A stretch of 64,000 nucleotides of DNA from Siphlonurus alternatus (taxonomy: Eukaryota; Arthropoda; Insecta; Ephemeroptera; Siphlonuridae). The stretch is from contig OX463781.1 of the NCBI GenBank assembly GCA_949825025.1, positions 24,381,047-24,445,046 on the forward strand, read 5' to 3'. Below, in pieces: positions 35,050 through 45,792 of the stretch; position 1 is the stretch's first letter; each line of letters starts with the position of its first letter. The notes beneath the pieces were generated by a model. That model saw nothing but the letters and a program-made list of their open reading frames with translations. It ran no database searches and was not told the DNA's origin. The translations under genes and the position numbers were made by a program.

Positions 35050-35575
35050 GATCGTATAGCTGCTGCTGCCTCGATCTGCTGGCTGCAGTCCATGCAAGTG
35101 CAGCCCTGGTGACCTCTAGCAATAGGGAGGTAGAGGAGTTGGGCACGAGGCAGCTACGAGCTCCTTGATCATCATCAGCTCCCTGTGGCCGCGGCAGTAG
35201 CTTAAGAGGAGCAGAAAGAGCACAGCAGCGTGCACGGGCACACAGCGGAGCTCATAGAAGTGGGAGGAACAGATATTTACGGTGGACGATCGATAACGCT
35301 AGCACTGGCGGCGGCGGTGGTGATGGCGGCGGCAGCGTGGAGGAGCCCCGGGACCACGCTACCTCCGTCCCGCCCCCGCCAAGCAGCAGCCGCCGCTGCC
35401 ATCGCCGCACTGCCACGCCGACTACACGCCGCGATGATTAATGATTACCAAGGAGCTCGGCCTGTCATGAGAATGCCACCTAGTCTCTCTCCTTTCTTCT
35501 CCCCCCTGCCCTTCTTTCTGCTTTCTCGCAGCGCGTTCTCCTGTAAACTCCCTTTCCTTCCTATATAGCAGCAAT
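35050..35575. promoter_or_regulatory. Large GC-rich island, candidate promoter or first exon
   Basis: The largest GC-rich island in the window, with GGC/GCC triplet runs at 35308-35420. The plus frame 35230-35568 gives an Ala-rich, then Phe/Pro/Leu-rich peptide with no domain. On the minus strand an ATG near 35404 in a strong context (GGCGATGG) opens an Ala-rich frame that ends in TAA inside a donor-like GTAAAT at about 35280. That would fit an exon end in phase 2. Either strand could be transcribed. No family recognised. Confidence 0.35.
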
Positions 35576-36011
35576 AACCTGGCCAACACGTTATGAAATT
35601 TTAATAAGGTATAAATATTTTCTAACCATAAAACAGGAAAGTCTTTTATATTTTTTTTTAAACAGGAAACTTTGATATTTCAACAATAAATTAAACAAAT
35701 TTTAGTTATTAAATAGTAACAAGAATTAGACACTTTTTTCCCAGGTATATATTTTTTGAACCTATTAACGTACCCCAGACATACAGTATAACATAAATTA
35801 AAATGTTTATAAAAATTATGTGGCATCAATTGCTATTTTATATAGACCTATAAAAATGGCAGTCCTGCATGCTCTGGAATTATAAAAAAAAAGGCGATCA
35901 TATTTCATATTAAAGAAAATGGAATAAAATGACCCGCTAAACAAATGTTAACATTAATTATAATTAAATATCCGAGTCTAAGTTTTACGATTATATTATT
36001 TAATACATATA

Positions 36012-36376
36012 CAGTCTTTCAAACGTTAGAATACCCCTGTCAATCATCTTCGGCGTAGTGATTTGTATTCTTCCGACCCGTGTTGCCAACAAAATACAAA
36101 AAAATAGTTCTTTCACTAGAAAAATAAAGTAGCTGAAAATAAATCAAAGACACTCGATACCTGTTGCATAATAATTGCTAAATTATTGAAACTTCTTTGC
36201 AATATTATCTGTCTCGACTTATGTGAAAATCTTCGTAAAATATGAACATATATTTCTGTCCACTAGCTCTATTGAAATTTTTTTAGTGTTGGCTGCCATT
36301 TTTTACAGCTGTTGCAGTTGATTGACAGGTCATCCATGAACTATTTTCCATGGGTATTCTAACGTTTGAAAGACTG
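36012..36376. mobile_element. Tc1/mariner-type MITE
   Basis: 365 bp with TIRs of at least 25 bp starting CAGTCTTTCAAACGTTAGAA and ending in its inverse. TA stands on both sides (36010-36011 and 36377-36378). CAGT ends and TA duplication are typical of Tc1/mariner derivatives. The interior is non-coding and includes a second short inverted pair (CTGTCAATCA / TGATTGACAG). Confidence 0.82.
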
Positions 36377-36599
36377 TAGGTGTATAATAAATTCATGTGA
36401 CATACATACATTAAATCTAATGCATTTTAAATTGTATTAGAATTTAACTAATAATTACAAGATTGAATGACCGAATCGGCAGTAGCCATCAAGTTTAATA
36501 ACGTTTAAAAAAAATCCCATAAATGCATTTCCGGCTAATTCCATTGCGCATGTTTTATTTGTTAGACTGTAAACGCAAGGGATAAACATCGATCTATTA

Positions 36600-36855
36600 T
36601 ATTTGATCTGCTGCATGGAAGGCTCTGCATACTAGAGTGTATTTAGAGCGCGATGAATTTGGTGCCTGCCTACGTGGTGCACCGCTAACCCCACGCTCCC
36701 TCGCAGTAGCTCGAGGTGAACAGCTGATGGAGTCCCGCCCCCTCGACCAAAGAAAGCACGTGGCCCGGGGGCTTGTATAATCAATAATGTACACAAAGCG
36801 CTTGCTCTCTCGTGCGCAGACCGTCCGCCGTACGTACCACACGCACGTGCACTTG
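36600..36855. promoter_or_regulatory. GC-rich island
   Basis: CpG-containing island (CCCGCCCCCTCGACC; GCGCAGACCGTCCGCCG) in AT-rich DNA. A minus-strand frame crosses it without any recognisable domain. May be regulatory. Confidence 0.25.
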
Positions 36856-37286
36856 CATAAACATGGAAGTCAAAAAATATAGTATAATACTATAATATAT
36901 ATTATATTCATGGTCGATAATGATTTAAATAATATTTCCCAAATATAATCTTAAATCTACAACGAATTTATGAGACATTTTACTTCAAATATAATAATTT
37001 TAGAATACATTGGCAAAGAATTTCAATTTACTATATTATAGCATACATATTTACTTCTTTATAATTTAAAACAAGGGTACATGTAAATCTAATTTACACA
37101 TTATTTATGTATTATTAACAATTTTTATATAGTTTTTGTATAATTTTAAATGTTTTATAATATAGCTAATGAGGATTTAAAATTTACAGTTCATTGTTAT
37201 CAACATATTATATTTATAATTATAATAACATACTGTATTTTGCTGTGTTTTTACTTAAACACAGTACAATAAATGCAGGTGGTATA

Positions 37287-37287
<1 letters not shown>

Positions 37288-37339
<52 letters not shown>
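37288..37339. repeat. (TA)n microsatellite
   Basis: About 26 uninterrupted units. Confidence 0.97.
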
Positions 37340-37345
<6 letters not shown>

Positions 37346-38265
37346 TATAAAATTTATTATAGATAATAAATAGTTTGCTGCTCATATAAACAAAAACTAA
37401 ACGGTTTTAATTTAAATACAATTATATTATAGTATTAATATTAATATGTACCAAGAACTATATACAGTCGTTGAATATGTACTGAACACATGATGGAAGT
37501 TTTAAAACAACCCGAACAGTAGTATGCAAAAGCGCTAAGCCCCACGCCTACACTTTCACGTTCAAAAACTCACTGAATTGCCCCAAGATGTTATTTTGGT
37601 AAGGCTAGAGGATCATCGCGTAACACCAATGCTAACAGTGGGAAAAAGGGCTATACTAATATTATTTTCACGTTTTAGGGGTAAAGGATGGTGCCTTCTA
37701 CGCAGGCACTTAACTAAATTCCTTTCTTCATGAATGTTATTATTTCAATCGACATTGAAGTGTATGATATAGTTAAAAAAAAATGAAAAAATTAATTTAT
37801 AACAATTATTACTGTACAACTGTACACATTTAATTTATCATGATAAACATTAATTAATTGTTAGTACAACAAGGACGCAACATTTTAGTCTGCGAATGAA
37901 GTATAGACTCGGCATTAAGTTTTTATTTGCACAAATGATTTAGTGAGAAACGTTAATACTGTAAATTATTTTCAGATTTTTCATATTTATATTATTTAAA
38001 TTACTGAATTATCAGCAGTTATCATGAGTCATAACTGACTAAGATCATGCTTTTTTCAGGAAAAATTATATAAAGATAAATAGATCTTTAAACCCGAAAA
38101 CGGGGCGTGGTCGTAAACAAAATTAATTTAAAACAACGTCATTAAGAAATAGTTTCCAACTTTGAAAAATCTAAAATAAACTATTAATTCATTTATACAA
38201 AGCAATTTTTTTTGGCCATAAGCAATTTTATTGATAAAAAAAATGAATGAGTGCATTAAAGTAGA

Positions 38266-38490
38266 GTGAGCGAAAAATTGACCGATGGTAAAGCTCATTC
38301 TCTTGCATGTAAAAAGTTACTTTGGAGCACCATAAATAAGCATCTGAAATCAGTTGAGACCGTCCTTCGTAAAAATTCTGAGCATTTGGGTCTAAAAGTC
38401 GATGACTTCGTCCATCTACTCCATGCTAACGCTCGAAAAACGTGGCTTCTTTTTTATTCGAACTTTAATTTCTTTCGCAATCTCCCGTAA
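38266..38490 (+). pseudogene. Possible protein-derived fragment, unrecognised
   Basis: A 74-codon frame of balanced composition, unlike the AT-driven frames around it. It contains LTDGKAHSLACKKLLW then INKHLKSVETVLRKNSEHLG and VDDFVHLLHANARKTW. No splice sites are evident. The first ATG-type codon is probably not a true start. It may be a decayed fragment of a transposon or host protein. I cannot assign a family. Confidence 0.25.
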
Positions 38491-38499
38491 AATGTGTTT

Positions 38500-39932
38500 A
38501 AAAATATTCTAAGATAGAACATATTATGGTGAATCAGAAAGTGTCATAACCTTTATTAGCCCTTCATAAAAATTTTGAGAAAATTCTGATACAATACCAA
38601 AATCCGAGGCAAATTTTCATTTCAAATGTTGCGGTCTACGGGTTAACAGCTGACTGGATCAACGGGATCAACAACACTATATAACTTCAGCAGATGCTCG
38701 TATTGCGCAACTTGCATAAATTTCTACTGCGCAGCTTTTGAGGAGCCGACGTAACTTTTTCGTATGCACATATATAGTGCGTGACGTCATTCCCATCATG
38801 CACTGCGCACTCAACTCGCTGACTCCTCTTTAAACGACAAATTCTTAATCATTGAAACGTCGAATTAATAATTACATTTTATTTCTGCTTTAGGTAATAA
38901 TATTAATAAAATCGTCTTTATTATGAAGGCGGGATTTAGGCCAAATAGCCCACTCTTCCATCTATAATCTCCAATAGGTCTAATACTTCATGATTTTTAT
39001 TCCTACATATTATTATATGCATGTATTCTGTTCAGCACTGTATGTTGTGAAGGGTGTTTTTGACCTCCAGTAGTCACCCCTGATAAAAGTTTCGGCACTG
39101 TCGATTATACGTTGTACTATACTATTATTTTCTACATGAGCAGCTAATCTCATTGACTGGCTGCTCAGGAGCAACAGAACAGCTGATGATGAATGAGAAG
39201 CCCTAGTGTGATCCTATTCTCTGAGGCACCGAGCGCGCCTACACGACGCTAATGGCTGAGATGAGAAACAGGTGTTGTTTCTCGCACGGTGAACTAATTC
39301 CACATAATTCTCGTCTTAATACCTCTATTATAGACCTACGGGAAACCACAATATTAGTCAGGATTTGTACGGGGATTATTTTTTTGATAATACACTTATT
39401 TTAAGACGAAGAAAATTTAAAAAAAATTACACTCTAACCTGAGAGAAGTATTGTAAATTTTCTGCATGGTAAATTTTCTATTTCTATTCTATTTCTATTA
39501 TAGTGCGTATCGATTATTAATATATTTAACTCCATATGCACTGTTTTATACAGTGCAGTTCATTAATTGATAGAGTTTCGCAACAAAAAAATTGAAATTT
39601 ACCACGTAAACACTTCAAATTACTATATATATAATATATATTATAATGTAATGTAATGTAAATTTACATATAATTAATAAAGATATTGATTTTGTGTGAA
39701 ATGAAAATACTAAAATAATGATTAACATTATTATCGCATTTTTTGAAAGAATTCCTATTACATTAAATTTAATATTGATTAATAGAGACCGGATTTTTAA
39801 GCTGTAAAAACCTTATTTTAAGCGCTTAATTAAGCCCCAAAAATTATGCAAATTAAGCTGCATTAGGCTGTTAAAAATTAATTAAGCCTGATACGGCTTA
39901 ATCAATGATTAATAATGTTTATTTAAAGTAAG
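38500..39932. other. AT-rich sequence with small GC patches
   Basis: Small GC-richer patches at 38640-38830 (including GTGACGTCAT near 38781) and 39180-39290. No gene recognised. Confidence 0.4.
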
Positions 39933-39952
39933 GTATATATATATACTGTATA

Positions 39953-40003
<51 letters not shown>

Positions 40004-40005
40004 TT
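39933..40005. repeat. (TA)n microsatellite, interrupted
   Basis: TA repeat with TACTGTATACTGTA interruption near its 5' side. Confidence 0.95.
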
Positions 40006-40199
40006 ATCAGCATGACACGTGGAGTTAAATAAAAGAAAAATAAATAAATAAAAATTAATTGCAAAATTTGACGAATAAGTCTTTCTATTTGTAAACAATA
40101 AATAGAATAAATTATTTATGTATAATAATAAAATGTGACGAAAAAAAAAATAATATTACATCTCTATAAACGGGAGAGCGTGTGAAAGAGGGCGTAACC

Positions 40200-40424
40200 A
40201 CCATCAAGTCATGCAGCAGTCAGGTGAATTTTATTCTCCCGGGACCTACAGCCAGAGTTCAGCCTACGTAACACCGTGCCCGGTGCCTAGTCTCCAGCTT
40301 GCATGGTATAGGCGCCGGCGCCCACCTGCCCCAACTGACGCTACTGCTCTGGATTATAGTGGAATTAAATTGTGTTGTAAACCACCAGAGAATAAGCCCA
40401 GCAACATGCCGCCTAACTTTGTAG

Positions 40425-40425
<1 letters not shown>
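40200..40425 (+). other. GC-richer open region next to a TA repeat
   Basis: The plus frame from ATG 40211 encodes MQQSGEFYSPGTYSQSSAYV and then a Pro/Arg-rich part, then runs straight into a TA microsatellite. Composition is protein-like, but there is no donor and no domain. It may be an old exon or chance. Confidence 0.2.

Positions 40426-40426
<1 letters not shown>

Positions 40427-40473
<47 letters not shown>
40427..40473. repeat. (TA)n microsatellite
   Basis: About 23 units. Confidence 0.97.
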
Positions 40474-40476
<3 letters not shown>

Positions 40477-40479
40477 CCA

Positions 40480-41760
40480 ATTTAATATTAGAGAGAAATT
40501 AATTACTTTTTCGCTCTCCAGTAAGTATCCCAAGAGAATAAAACTAAATGAAAAAAATAAAGGAAAAAAATCAAAATAAACTTAATTTGGATCTACAAAC
40601 ATCTTTGTTTTTATGTACCGTTCATTCTTCATAGTATTATTTTTATATTTAATGTATACTGTATAATATTTTACACAAAAAAATTAAAACAATTAAACTT
40701 GCATTGTAATATTTATGTATAACATGTACATTATACTTTTTTTAAGCAGCAGTAAATAAGAAAGTTCAGAAATATAATTTAATTGCATTAAAAAAGAACA
40801 TCACGATTTTTCGTCTAAAAATGTTTCACTACCGGAGGGAAAAAAATGTAACTAGATACATAACGAAATCATAGAATAACATTATTATAAAAGAAAAGAT
40901 TTTACTTTGTACGGAAAAGGTTTAAATCAAATTTTCAGTTTACGTCATGGCAAACTGAACTACGTCATTGATGTGCGTGCATGAAACATCGATTTTATAA
41001 GAGAAATCACGAGTGAATATAATATATATATATATATATTTCTAAATAATTAAATATGCAGCAAAAAATTGACAAAATAATGGCACAGATCTTTTTTAAA
41101 CCCTTTTTAAACGTTTTGGTTTCCAATTAAGAGATACTTAAAATGCAAATATAAAAGCTTATTTTTTGGTAACCTAAAATACTTTAAAATACTTTTATTT
41201 ATGTATGTCTGCTCTGTAAATAGTCTCGAGTGTTAAAATATAACTTTACAAATCGTGTTTTTGTCACGTTGCGTCTGGACTTAACTTAGAAACAATAGTT
41301 ATGAACACAAGCTTAAACAGACCATCTAGTATTTGTTTATAGAGCAGCTGGCCTGCTAGAAACGTGTTTGCAGACTGAAAACATCGCTTCACAACTTACA
41401 TGAAGTCATAAAATAAATTGCAACGTTTGTAACTCAGCCTGGTAGAGAATGCATTGATTTTTTTTTTTAATTTAATTTAATGGAATATTAAATTTACTTT
41501 TATAATTATGACAGGCATATATTTATTATTGTCAGTGCATGTGAGCAGTTTTATTTCGCACTTTGCCGACGCTTAAATAAGGCTTGAATTAATAAACAAA
41601 AATTAAATATCAACGTTATTTAGTTGACATTAAGGTCATTTAAATGTTTTGAAATTTAAAATCTTAGGTGTCATATGAATGGTATATGTGGTAGAGAAAT
41701 GGTTGATTGGGTAATAAAATAATTATAATAAAAAAAAAGAAAAAAAGAAAAGTAAAAAAA
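40480..41760. other. AT-rich sequence, nothing recognised
   Basis: No recognisable gene or repeat copy. Confidence 0.45.
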
Positions 41761-41769
41761 GTCAGCACA

Positions 41770-41965
41770 TAATTATTCTTCTGTTCGTGTCCCAGTACAG
41801 AACACCATGTACGCCACACCCACCCCAGAATGACCCAAATAACCGCCAGCAGCAGCAGCAGCAGCAGATCTGCACAACCCGAGATGAAACTCCTCTCCAG
41901 CCTCTCCTGCTGCTTTATCTCTATCACTTCTTTTTGCTGTAGTTGCATGCAAGGCACAGTAGCGA
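41770..41965. other. GC-richer patch with (AGC)7
   Basis: Contains seven AGC units at about 41850-41871. On the minus strand one frame reads as poly-Leu followed by a hydrophobic stretch (LLAVIWVILGWVWRTWCS) and another as poly-Ala. On the plus strand it is poly-Ser. No splice-defined exon is convincing. Confidence 0.25.
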
Positions 41966-41969
41966 ATAA

Positions 41970-43384
41970 TATAAAAGACAACGCTGTATGGCGTCGAGAA
42001 ACTCAACCGCGAACTCGACCGCTCAATGATTACACAAGCATTCGCGACACTTCCTATAATTACGTAACATAGTAGATATATTTTTTATCTATTCTGAAGT
42101 CGTCTTTATCAGAGTACTCACGTTTCCCCTATATTATAATATACGTTAAAGTTCTCTATATAAATGAGTAATGCTGGGGATGCTTTAAAATGGTGTACTG
42201 ATAGGTATACTGGTAAGTTTAATTATTATACTCTAAGCGAGTAAAACAAATATCCATCTAAAAAATAGGAGACCACGGTGCATCGCAAATAAGTTATATA
42301 TAAAATAATATTATAAATATACCTTAAATATATTGTATAATTTATTTGATAAGACACCAACTTATCCCCCCCCCCTAAAAAAAATGAGAGTAGTGCAACT
42401 TAAAATGACAAGAAAAAAAGAAAAAGAATTATATAAAAACTATAAATATTTTCCTTATTTGCAACAATACCAGTTTCTATATTATATATTTTTTATTATT
42501 ATTTATTTAAACAGCAGACAAGCGCACGATTTTTTTTACTAATAGATTGAAAATTTCAAGCTTTTCATCTAATAAGTACAGATTATATGATCTGCAGTTA
42601 ATTTACGCGCATAAACTATACTTAAACCAGCCCATCCAGGGTTAATCCTCTATTTAGTTCAGATAAAGAATTAGTCCTGACTCGAAACCTACTTCTTTCA
42701 TTTTAATTATTGTAAAAGCAATTATAGTAAAAGTTAAAAAAGAAAAATAATAATAATAAAAGGGCTAACGTGAATGCTTTTACTGCAAATATCACAATCA
42801 TGTGTAACCGTGGAAACAGCAGCATCTGCTGATAAGAAATGATTCTAGTACAAATATATGAAACACGCAAATACAGGAGAATATTTTATACTTTTGATAG
42901 AGATTGCAAGTCTGGGCCATTATCTTATAAAAGCAAAACACACCTTTATTTTAGATACGAAATCTAAATAAAGAATCGTTTGAGAATTCAGTTAACTCCT
43001 CCAGTATATGCAAACCCGCCATGCTGCAAAGCTCAAATAGTTGCATATACTTTTCACCGAGATCTTGCTCTCTATCGCGCTGCTTTTTCCTTCAATAGGT
43101 AATTTACATATTCCATCAACAGTTTGCTTAAAGGCAAAATAAGACTCCGTTATAAATGTCGACCTTTAGATTAAAAATATGTTGCCAGACCCACGGCGTT
43201 GTGTTGGCACCAGAGTCTGGCTTCTGCATGAAATATATATAAAAGGCAAAACCCAACCCATGTTTAACGCCACATTTTTCTAGACAATTCTTAAAAGAAG
43301 CCTGGTATTAATATATGAACATATAATAAATAAATAAACATATAATAATATTTATTATATTTTATATAGCTTTACCCGTATACA
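41970..43384. other. AT-rich sequence, nothing recognised
   Basis: No gene recognised. A 10-bp C run lies near 42366. Confidence 0.4.
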
Positions 43385-43868
43385 CACGGAAAAAACAGTT
43401 GACAGTTTTTGAACTGTTGGTACAAATTCTACAGTATTCCTGTTAAATATAAACTAGTTCTGTGTTAAATTCAACAGTTCCAAACACTGTTATGCGAGGA
43501 CTGTCAAAATCAACAGTCTCTACCCTGTTAAATATCAATGTACGCAGTTGCATGGTAGGATTTAACATTTCAATACATAAAAGTTACAATTTACTCTGTT
43601 AAAAATGAAATAACGTTTTACGGTGTAACTTTCAACCGTGTGAAATTGTTGGAAATTAAATGTTAGAATATGTAAAAGGCAGAGTAACAGTTCGGCAATG
43701 TGTAAGCATACATTCAACGTTAGAAACATTGTAATATTTTGAAGTTTCAACGGTTACACTAATTTTAACACATCTACTCTGCAAAAATTAAACTTTTTAC
43801 CACGTTATAAAATGACCGTTATTTCTGCGCGGCAGACACGTTTTGTCATTTCCTGTTTCAATCTGCAG

Positions 43869-43921
43869 GCGTCAGTTCAGTTCTTGTTGTGCTCTGTGAA
43901 ATGTATTCTGGATCATCAATG
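43869..43921 (+). CDS. Candidate exon 1 inside TIR element 1 (coding from 43901)
   Basis: Bounded by a possible acceptor (TTCCTGTTTCAATCTGCAG) and a consensus donor (ATG then GTAAGT at 43922). If it is a first exon, the acceptor-like sequence is incidental. ATG at 43901 gives MYSGSSM up to the donor, ending in phase 0. Confidence 0.4.
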
Positions 43922-43996
43922 GTAAGTTTAATTAATATTTTACTTCCTATAATGTTATGACATTCATTGTTTTAATAATTGTGTTAATATTTTAAG

Positions 43997-44115
43997 ACAC
44001 GGGCGGCCAGCAATACTGCGTGCCGGGGTATTTTCGAGGCATTTTCACATGGCCGACGATATTTGAACCGTTGAGGAGCGATGAGGGCCATAACGCTACA
44101 CGTGCAAATTTTTTG
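43997..44115 (+). CDS. Candidate exon 2 inside TIR element 1
   Basis: 119 nt between an acceptor (TTAATATTTTAAG) and a consensus donor (TTTTTTG then GTAAGT at 44116). Only the frame starting at 43999 is open throughout. It reads TGGQQYCVPGYFRGIFTWPT followed by IFEPLRSDEGHNATRANFL, and ends in phase 0. The frame continuing from exon 1 stays open for 25 codons and then meets TGA. So either exon 1 joins differently, or the copy carries an indel. GC content is clearly above the flanks. Family not recognised. Confidence 0.45.
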
Positions 44116-44180
44116 GTAAGTTGAAGGTTTACTTGCAATAAATTTGCAATAATACTAATGCAAGACCTGTGCATTTCTAG

Positions 44181-44365
44181 TTGACGTCCATGTGGGGATT
44201 ATGCATCAGACAGAACGTCTCGCGAATGCAGTCCAGATTACAACCGCCCTTGTGCCACCACCACTTCCCCGAACGACCATTCAAACTACCAAGATGGAAA
44301 GGAAACCCAGAATTGACCCTCAAGATGATGCTCCTTTACGTCAGTTGTTGAGTATAATAGTGTAA
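44181..44365 (+). CDS. Candidate last exon inside TIR element 1
   Basis: Starts after a good acceptor (CCTGTGCATTTCTAG) and ends at TAA 44363-44365. The most protein-like frame begins two bases into the exon. It contains MHQTERLANAVQITTALVPP, a PLPRTTIQTT linker and KPRIDPQDDAPLRQLLSIIV before the stop. This frame needs a phase-1 intron, whereas exon 2's open frame ends in phase 0. The three open frames therefore do not join in this copy, which fits a decayed or rearranged gene. A second frame (LTSMWGLCIRQNV...) would join exon 2 in phase and stops at 44349. An AATAAA lies 77 bp downstream. Family not recognised. Confidence 0.5.
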
Positions 44366-44441
44366 AAATAGAGTTCAAATGTGACAAATTTCCATCTTCA
44401 CCTCATTCACAAAATTTATAACGTTTTTAATGTATAATACA

Positions 44442-44447
44442 AATAAA
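44442..44447 (+). terminator. Poly(A) signal AATAAA
   Basis: Canonical hexamer 77 bp after the stop codon of the candidate last exon inside TIR element 1, at the spacing expected for a 3' UTR. Confidence 0.45.
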
Positions 44448-44676
44448 GCCATCTAATATTGTACAATATAATGTTTGGATTTTTTAATTAAATATTTACT
44501 CTATAAATAAATCACTATTTTTTTTTAATTGAACCCTTATAACCACTTTAAATCTTTATTTAGGATTTGTTTGCTCCCTAATCATTATTTAATTATAATG
44601 TTGTCATTGCTTATGAAACTTGTAATATTTTACTATGGAATGTTTTGATAATATAGAAGATGGTGTATTACATGTT

Positions 44677-44805
44677 GATGCAATTGATCTATTTAATGCA
44701 TACATTTTTTCTTTACAGGAAAACTTTAAGTTCACTTGTACGAAATGGAACTTACGTTTTCTTGTATAAAGAAAAACTGTGTGCAATAAATAGATAAATT
44801 GCATC
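44677..44805. repeat. Long imperfect hairpin inside TIR element 1
   Basis: The left arm starts GATGCAATTGATCTATTTAA and continues through TTTTTCTTTACAGGAAAAC. The right arm is its imperfect inverse, ending AATAGATAAATTGCATC. Arms are about 57 nt, with a loop of about 14 nt around ACTTGTACGAAATG. It could be transcribed as a double-stranded hairpin RNA, or be the relic of a smaller palindromic insertion. Confidence 0.65.
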
Positions 44806-45450
44806 ATCTATTACCAGCTTCTAGAACATTGTATATTTAACAGAGTAAAGTTGTAGAATATAAGGAAGTAGATACGTTAGTAGAATCAAGGAATAAACTG
44901 TAGAAATTAAAAGAGTAGAAATGTTAAAATTAAAAAGATAGAACCTATAAATCTTACATCGCAAACTCTGTCGTTTTTAACATTCATACACTGCTACACC
45001 GAATTCTACACATCTAACGCCTAAAATTCAACAGTTCTGAGGTTGTAGAAATCTAAAACAGCAACTCTGTTGAATTTAACAAATTTTTTTATGGGTACAA
45101 ATACAAACGCGTAAAACAGCTAAATTTAGCAGGAAAACTGTCAAGTGTTTTTTCAGTGCATGTAATTGTATATAGTAGTACATGTATAATTGTAAATCTT
45201 ACATGCAATCTTATTATATTTTGCGCATTATATTAATTAATATATTTATATTAGTCTGATTTTTTTTGTTTATTTTTTCACTAAAAAAATAGCAGTATGT
45301 AATAAATACTGCTGTATGCTATCTTGACAACTTTTTCTAATAATCTTCTCAATTTTGGAAAAAAATATAAATTATTACAAAAAATAATTTATATTTGGAA
45401 GGAGCCATAAGTTAAGGTAAAGCGACAATTCACACATTATATGCAGCAAC

Positions 45451-45792
45451 AATGGAGTATCGACCTCATTTTTTTAGGGCAGAAATGCATAGAGCATAGA
45501 GCGTGCAAAGTTATGCTACCTTGATTTTTTTTTAGATTTTTTAGAGCCCGGGAACTATTTTTAAAAAATTATTGAAAGTTCTTTTTGTGACGTCACGAGA
45601 CGCCGCTCCTTAAGAAAAAGATAGGACTTGCCGCCTCGTGACGTCACAAAAAGGACTTTAAATAATTTTTTAAAAATAGCTCCCGGGCTCTAAAAAATCT
45701 GAAAAAAAAATCAGGGTAGCATTTAACTTTGCACGCTCTATCCATTTCTGCAATAAAAAAAAAAAAATAAAAAATGAGGTTGATACTCCATT
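45451..45792. mobile_element. Family F palindromic MITE, complete copy
   Basis: 342 bp. Outer TIR AATGGAGTATCGACCTCATT, inverse at the right. Both inner arms carry GTGACGTCAC. The centre CTCCTTAAGAAAAAGATAGG is in the same orientation as at 6693. It lies in the 1-kb gap between the two CACTG-ended elements. Confidence 0.9.

Larger units (their letters stand above)
43385..45158. mobile_element. CACTG-ended TIR element 1 (CACTA/EnSpm-like) carrying a spliced gene remnant
   Basis: Ends CACGGAAAAAACAGTTGACA (left) and, inverted, CACTGAAAAAACACTTGACA (right), with 3 mismatches over 26 bp. The dinucleotide CA flanks both sides. About 410 bp at the left and 330 bp at the right are filled with short repeated phrases (AACTGTTAAAT, TTCAACAGT, TCTGTTAAA and their inverses), like the subterminal arrays to which CACTA transposases bind. 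Between them lie a three-exon gene-like unit with a poly(A) signal and a long imperfect hairpin. No full transposase is present. The superfamily is inferred from CACTG ends, short duplication and subterminal repeats. An internally deleted derivative of an autonomous element is one reading. A captured host gene is another. Confidence 0.65.
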
